From: an uncultured Gammaproteobacteria bacterium
GTDB lineage: Bacteria > Pseudomonadota > Gammaproteobacteria > Steroidobacterales > XN24
Assembly (NCBI GenBank): GCA_937924335.1
Contig: CALDWW010000042.1
Location: forward strand, 1 to 49,887
DNA: 49,887 nucleotides
Reading direction: 5' to 3'
Part shown: positions 46,221 to 49,887 of the stretch, piece after piece
Position numbering within the stretch: position 1 is the stretch's first letter
Layout: each line of letters opens with the position of its first letter
The notes under the pieces: generated by a model
Told to the model about the DNA's origin: nothing
The model's database searches: none
What the model saw: the letters and a program-made list of their open reading frames with translations, nothing else
Position numbers and translations under genes: made by a program

Positions 46221-47123
46221 ATGAAACCCTGCATATTTATCCATACCAATCATCGTCAGATGCTGGGCGCACTCGTCTCCCGATACTCCCTGATACGCAA
46301 TAGCGCTCACTCCGACCTCTTCGATGTCCGTTTCATCGAGACCCGTCACCAGGCGTTCATGCAAGCGCGAGAAGGCGACCTCTATCTGCGGGACGGCGAC
46401 AAACGCCCGTGGCTGAACGACGATCTACAGTCATTCACGCCGCTCCGATTTATGCCTCCACAGTTGATGGGCTACCAGGGCCGGGCGCTGGTGATCGATC
46501 CGGATGTCTTCGCTGCAGGAGATGTTTGGGAACTGTTGTCTCATGACATGAACGACTACGCGATCATGTGCCGACCAAAGTCAGGCTCCAAGGGCAAGAG
46601 AGGCTGCCTTGCATCCAGCGTCATGTTGCTCGAATGTGATCGACTTACTCACTGGAAGTGCGAAGAACAGTTCGATGAGATGTTCAGTTTCCGGCGCGAC
46701 TACATGGATTGGGTATGCCTGAAACTGGAGGATCGGGATGCCGTCGGGTTCTTCGGGACAGAGTGGAACGACTTCGATCACCTGGATGAGAATACGCGTC
46801 TTCTCCACAATACGAAACGCAAGACGCAGCCCTGGAAAACAGGACTTCCTGTTGACTACCGCCCAGCCGACACGTTCCGGCTGTTCCCGCCGCGGCACTG
46901 GATCCGCAGGGCGCGTAGGGCCCTGTTTGGAGAGTATCGTTTTGCGGGCACCTATAAGGCGCACCCTGATCCCAAACAGGAACAGTTCTTCTTTGGTCTC
47001 TTGAAGGAGTGTCTCGACCAGAAAGTTGTCAGCGTCGAAATGCTTCAGGAAGAGATGAGGAACAACCACATCCGACATGACGCGCTCGAGATTCTCGACA
47101 GGACCCCGCCGCTGGCCGCCTGA
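46221..47123 (+). CDS. GT8-like glycosyltransferase
   Basis: A 300-residue soluble protein with a GT-A type outline. HTNHRQMLGALVSRYSLIRN opens the fold. GYQGRALVIDPDVFAAGD contains D93-P94-D95, which fits the metal- and nucleotide-sugar-binding DxD motif of GT8 enzymes. HNTKRKTQPWKTG near residues 195-210 resembles the H-x-KPW end of GT8 proteins. It has no signal peptide or membrane span. It probably adds a sugar to a surface glycan that the flanking sulfotransferases then modify (inference). I cannot name donor or acceptor, and the family call is from motifs only. Confidence 0.65.
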   Translation: MKPCIFIHTNHRQMLGALVSRYSLIRNSAHSDLFDVRFIETRHQAFMQAREGDLYLRDGDKRPWLNDDLQSFTPLRFMPPQLMGYQGRALVIDPDVFAAGDVWELLSHDMNDYAIMCRPKSGSKGKRGCLASSVMLLECDRLTHWKCEEQFDEMFSFRRDYMDWVCLKLEDRDAVGFFGTEWNDFDHLDENTRLLHNTKRKTQPWKTGLPVDYRPADTFRLFPPRHWIRRARRALFGEYRFAGTYKAHPDPKQEQFFFGLLKECLDQKVVSVEMLQEEMRNNHIRHDALEILDRTPPLAA

Positions 47124-47152
47124 AGGCTGAAACCCGGGCGTATTCTCGCCTG

Positions 47153-48124
47153 TCAGTGTTCGGTCAAAGGAGACCGTGAACCGGCCGGCAGCGACGTCTC
47201 GCCAGGGGTCGCGTTTTCGCCACGCGTGTAACCTATCTGCGGCAGCAGATCCGCATCCACCATCGCGTCGATCTCACCGACCTGCTCGTCGGTGAAATAG
47301 TCCTTGTAGCCGCCGACCTTGGCACGCCTGACCTTGAACGAATCCGGGTTTTTTTTATCCCCGGGAATCAGCCTCCAGCCCGTGCTGAATAGCGAGAATG
47401 TACTCTTCTCTTCCATCTTCTTGAGATTGTCGTAGGCGGCGAAATCTACGGCGTCACGGATGTCCTTCTCGGATGCCGGTGTTCCGGTGAAATCGAGGAT
47501 CTTGCGAAGAACCTCACCCGGATCCGTACGCATGTCTTCATACCGAACGATAAGCACGTCTCCGATCTGTGGAACCCACTCCAGCCAGGCGTTGAAATAA
47601 CTGATAATCCTGGGCAACCCCTGCTCGGGGTTCATCACGAAATCAAAAACATCCACGTCGGCCTGATGTGGCGGGTAGTCGTTGAGCCGCTTCTTCTGCG
47701 GACGCATTCGATACTTCCACTGGAAGAATTGCGACACGGCAACGTCTCTTGGATCCCTTACGAGGAAGACGATCTTTTTGCCGAGGAAATCGACCTTGGT
47801 GTCGTACCCGTGACCCGTGTAGTCGCGCAGGTAGTTGCCATGAGTGAAGAAGACCTTGGGCGCTTCGCCATTGATGCGATTCAGATTGTCGAAATCGAGC
47901 ATCGTGTTCTCAGGAAAACCGAAACGTCGCTGGTAGACTCTCGAGAGCATCACACGCAGCCAGGTCCGACCGCTCTTGCCCCACGATATGAGCAGCCAGT
48001 CAGCCCGGTGGAGCTTGCGATACTCCCCGCGCCCCCTAAGCCAGCGATCGATGCTTTTCCTTCGCTTGTAAGGCAAAAAAAACAGCAGCGCCAGAATTGC
48101 GTGCCGGGCCAGACCTTCGAACAC
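47153..48124 (-). CDS. Sulfotransferase (PAPS-dependent), copy 2
   Basis: A 323-residue paralogue of the gene at 45153, on the opposite strand. It shares SWGKSGRTWLRVMLSRVYQ, FFTHGNYLRDYTGH, FLVRDPRDVAVSQFFQW, the IVRYEDMRTDPGEVL strand and RRAKVGGYKDYF. The preferred start is GTG 48124: it has AGGAAG 7 bases upstream and its product aligns with copy 1 from the first residue (both start M-F and reach a FFLP patch). The ATG at 48220 would add 32 unrelated residues. The two copies probably differ in acceptor or position sulfated. Confidence 0.91.
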   Translation of the reverse strand: MFEGLARHAILALLFFLPYKRRKSIDRWLRGRGEYRKLHRADWLLISWGKSGRTWLRVMLSRVYQRRFGFPENTMLDFDNLNRINGEAPKVFFTHGNYLRDYTGHGYDTKVDFLGKKIVFLVRDPRDVAVSQFFQWKYRMRPQKKRLNDYPPHQADVDVFDFVMNPEQGLPRIISYFNAWLEWVPQIGDVLIVRYEDMRTDPGEVLRKILDFTGTPASEKDIRDAVDFAAYDNLKKMEEKSTFSLFSTGWRLIPGDKKNPDSFKVRRAKVGGYKDYFTDEQVGEIDAMVDADLLPQIGYTRGENATPGETSLPAGSRSPLTEH

Positions 48125-48434
48125 GTGCAGACTTCCTATGAACTGCGGAATCCGTGGGGCAGACGATTCCTGGCTGCTGCTGATCCCGTCGTTTTGCCCG
48201 CAGGCGCTCATCGGGGCCAACGGCAGCCGCCTGCCGTCAAAGACGCATATTATGGCACGTCACGTGCGTCACAGTGCATGCCCGGCAGGCTCGCTGGACA
48301 GTGCTGGCGACACATCCTGGGGCAGCTTGCGGGAGAGAACGGAACTGATTGAGCACCCGGGTGGCAGAGCATCCGATATCGCTGTAATCTTCGGTGGAAT
48401 AAATCGTCGGGGATCACCCCGGCAAGGAGCTGGA
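48125..48434. other. Divergent intergenic region with a small palindrome
   Basis: This region of 310 bases separates the sulfotransferase start from the oxygenase start. Frames from both sides stay open into it but carry nothing recognisable. A 13-base palindrome, GCACGT-C-ACGTGC, lies at 48255-48267 just after TATTAT (48248-48253). It could be an operator and -10, but no -35 supports a full promoter call. Confidence 0.4.
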
Positions 48435-49073
48435 ATGAAAGTCCTCGATCTCACGGCGATCGACGCCGCCCCGCTCAATACTGACCCATTCGATTTTCTG
48501 GTCGTGCCGGGTTGTATCCGGACGGAAGGCCTGACCAAGGTCAATGCGGACTACCCACCGATTGACCGGCCCGGCAATCTGTCGCTTGAAGATATCGAAT
48601 ACGGACCTGTTTTTGAGCAGTTTCTTGCGGAACTATCAGGTCCTGAACTGGCTGAGCATATCGGGCGGAAGTTCGGTCTGGATCTCTCCGAGAGCCCGAC
48701 CACCGTAACAGTGCGGAAATACTGCGAGCGCAGTGACGGCAATATCCACACCGATCATCCGAGCAAGATCATTACCGTGTTGGTCTACTTCAATCAGGAC
48801 TGGACCAATGAAGAGGGGCAACTCCGGATGCTGCGGTCCGCCAGCGACATCGAAGACTACGCGGCTGAAGTAGCGCCGCTGGGCGGCACCCTGCTGGCTT
48901 TCAGACGGACGGACGACTCCTATCACGGGCACAAACCATTCGTCGGCGAGCGTCGCATGGTGCAGATGAATTATCTCAAGGCCAACCGGCTGTCCCAGTG
49001 GAAACAGCACATCGATCGTCTCGGCACCCGTACCATGAAGAAAGCGATCAGGCTGTTCAGTCCGAGCGCCTGA
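48435..49073 (+). CDS. 2-oxoglutarate/Fe(II)-dependent oxygenase
   Basis: A 212-residue protein of the 2OG-Fe(II) oxygenase superfamily. The iron ligands are H105-x-D107 (NIHTDHPSK) and a distal histidine, H164 or H166 (DSYHGHKPF), and GERRMVQMNY holds the arginine that binds 2-oxoglutarate. The strand ITVLVYFNQDW and the LRMLRSASDIEDY segment are as in prolyl-4-hydroxylase-like members. ATG 48435 has AAGGAG 5 bases upstream; the longer frame is not supported. Enzymes of this group hydroxylate sugars, lipids or peptides. The cluster suggests a surface glycan or lipid, but this is inference. Confidence 0.87.
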   Translation: MKVLDLTAIDAAPLNTDPFDFLVVPGCIRTEGLTKVNADYPPIDRPGNLSLEDIEYGPVFEQFLAELSGPELAEHIGRKFGLDLSESPTTVTVRKYCERSDGNIHTDHPSKIITVLVYFNQDWTNEEGQLRMLRSASDIEDYAAEVAPLGGTLLAFRRTDDSYHGHKPFVGERRMVQMNYLKANRLSQWKQHIDRLGTRTMKKAIRLFSPSA

Positions 49074-49082
49074 CGGACTCGG

Positions 49083-49887
49083 TCAACCGGGTCCCGCCAA
49101 CAGGCTCCGGACACGCTGAACCACTCTCTGCATGTCGTCGGGAATCTGGCCGGTCGGCACCGTCAGCCTGGATCCGGACCACACCGCAAGACCGCGGTTG
49201 ACGAGCATCTCGTGGACTGCGGTGAAGTCCCGCGTGTGGGGCAGAATGTGTAGCGCACCGCCAATCGCCCGCAGACGCCGGCGCAACCTGCTGCCGGCCG
49301 TGTCTTCGTCCGGCTGATAGAGCCAGCGGGCCCCGACACGACGAACGCGGTCCAGTTTGTGAATTACGCCGTATGGCAGCGGAAAAATCGCCAGCGGTTT
49401 GCGGAGTTTCGCCACCTCCACAAGCATCGAGATGCTGTCCCCCGTCGCGACGAATCCGTCCGCCAGCCCTAGCAGGGCATGGTAGGGATTGTCGACGGCG
49501 CCGGGGTGCCACTCGAAGAACCGGGCGCGCTCGGGCAGACCCTCACGTAGGGCTCGCACGATCTTCGGCGGCGTGCGTGGGCTCGTCGTAACGTAGGGAG
49601 TGCCACCGTCACGCTCCACGACATCTATGGCCGCCCTGAGCAGCCCGGTGCGGACGCTACGATTGAAAGCAAACGGATTGGTCGGGCCACCAACGAGTAT
49701 CCCGATGATGGGACGCGGCAGTGGCTCCAGTCGGTCGCGCCACTCCTCCGTCGCGGCTGCTACTTTCGCTTCGTCCACCTTCAACAGAGGGAGAGACACC
49801 CGCATGACGTTCGGGCGGGGTGGAATCTGTACCTCTCCACTGGTAACGATCAGCGCGAATGGGTCTGCGGAGCATGACGGTTTGCCG
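49083..49887 (-). CDS. ELM1-family (mitochondrial fission ELM1-like) protein, N-terminus cut by window edge
   Basis: The frame stays open through the right edge of the window, so the start lies beyond it; the in-frame ATG at 49805 is internal. The visible 267 residues have an ELM1/DUF1022 outline: FALIVTSGEVQIPPRPNV, then IIGILVGGPTNPFAFN, a YVTTSPRTPPKIV strand, and GDSISMLVEVAKLRKPLAIF as the best-kept block. The fold resembles GT-B glycosyltransferases. In bacteria such genes often sit in lipopolysaccharide or capsule clusters, which agrees with the neighbours. It converges on the oxygenase gene, 9 bases away. Confidence 0.85.
   Translation of the reverse strand, partial: GKPSCSADPFALIVTSGEVQIPPRPNVMRVSLPLLKVDEAKVAAATEEWRDRLEPLPRPIIGILVGGPTNPFAFNRSVRTGLLRAAIDVVERDGGTPYVTTSPRTPPKIVRALREGLPERARFFEWHPGAVDNPYHALLGLADGFVATGDSISMLVEVAKLRKPLAIFPLPYGVIHKLDRVRRVGARWLYQPDEDTAGSRLRRRLRAIGGALHILPHTRDFTAVHEMLVNRGLAVWSGSRLTVPTGQIPDDMQRVVQRVRSLLAGPG

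Noticed and set aside
48125..48220. N-terminal extension of the second sulfotransferase
   Set aside because: The paralogue has no such extension, and a GTG with a good ribosome site aligns exactly with its start.
48138..48434. N-terminal extension of the 2OG oxygenase
   Set aside because: No conserved content, and AAGGAG directly precedes ATG 48435.

Overview
The window reads as a stretch of chromosome from a GC-rich, aerobic, probably marine or sediment gammaproteobacterium. The conserved housekeeping blocks point there: ffh-rpsP-rimM-trmD-rplS, rnr-rlmB-rpsF-rpsR-DUF2232-rplI-dnaB-alr, and radA. A SUF operon of the SufD-SufS-SufU-SufT type, a TRAP transporter with a TatT lipoprotein, and a sulfotransferase cluster add a Xanthomonadales/Woeseia/Wenzhouxiangella-like flavour. 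No species can be named from sequence alone. I saw no tRNA, rRNA, CRISPR array, insertion sequence or phage gene. Coding density is high, with many 1-4 base gene overlaps.

Layout, left to right. (1) 1-5.7 kb, + strand: the 3' part of a SUF iron-sulfur operon (sufD partial, sufS, sufU, sufT, Rieske ferredoxin). It runs by overlaps into an exported DUF5329 protein, a probable lipoprotein of the endonuclease/exonuclease/phosphatase family, and a SixA-type phosphohistidine phosphatase. (2) 5.8-9.1 kb: a dicarboxylate symporter fused to a periplasmic solute-binding domain, then a RimK-family ATP-grasp ligase. (3) 9.3-11.8 kb: an exported catalase-peroxidase, KatG, behind a near-perfect OxyR box and closed by a strong terminator. 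(4) 12-20.5 kb: amino-acid catabolism. putA-sdaA-DUF4136 lies on the - strand and kbl-tdh on the +, with hslR and a Nudix hydrolase between. Proline, serine and threonine would be turned into glutamate, pyruvate, and glycine plus acetyl-CoA. (5) 20.5-30.6 kb, - strand: ffh, rpsP-rimM-trmD-rplS, then with almost no gap tatT-dctP-dctQ-dctM, a PQQ-type sugar dehydrogenase and sppA.

(6) 30.7-37.9 kb: a CcsA-like membrane protein, a CNNM/CorB-type protein, radA, a compact Ser/Thr kinase - PP2C phosphatase - FHA protein signalling unit, and alr. (7) 37.9-44.8 kb, - strand: rnr, rlmB, rpsF, rpsR, DUF2232, rplI, dnaB. The rpsF product has a long acidic/alanine-rich tail with a duplicated 21-22 residue unit, and its leader carries a hairpin that could be an S6:S18 autoregulatory site. 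(8) 45-49.9 kb: a surface-glycan-like accessory cluster. It holds two paralogous sulfotransferases in opposite orientation, a GT8-like glycosyltransferase, a 2-oxoglutarate/Fe(II) oxygenase and an ELM1-family protein cut by the window end.

The best candidates for something new are the sulfotransferase/glycosyltransferase/oxygenase/ELM1 cluster, the symporter-binding-protein fusion with an extra membrane span, and the kinase-phosphatase-FHA unit. Start codons were moved from the longest ORF to internal starts in many genes where a ribosome binding site, a family N-terminus or a gene overlap supports it.
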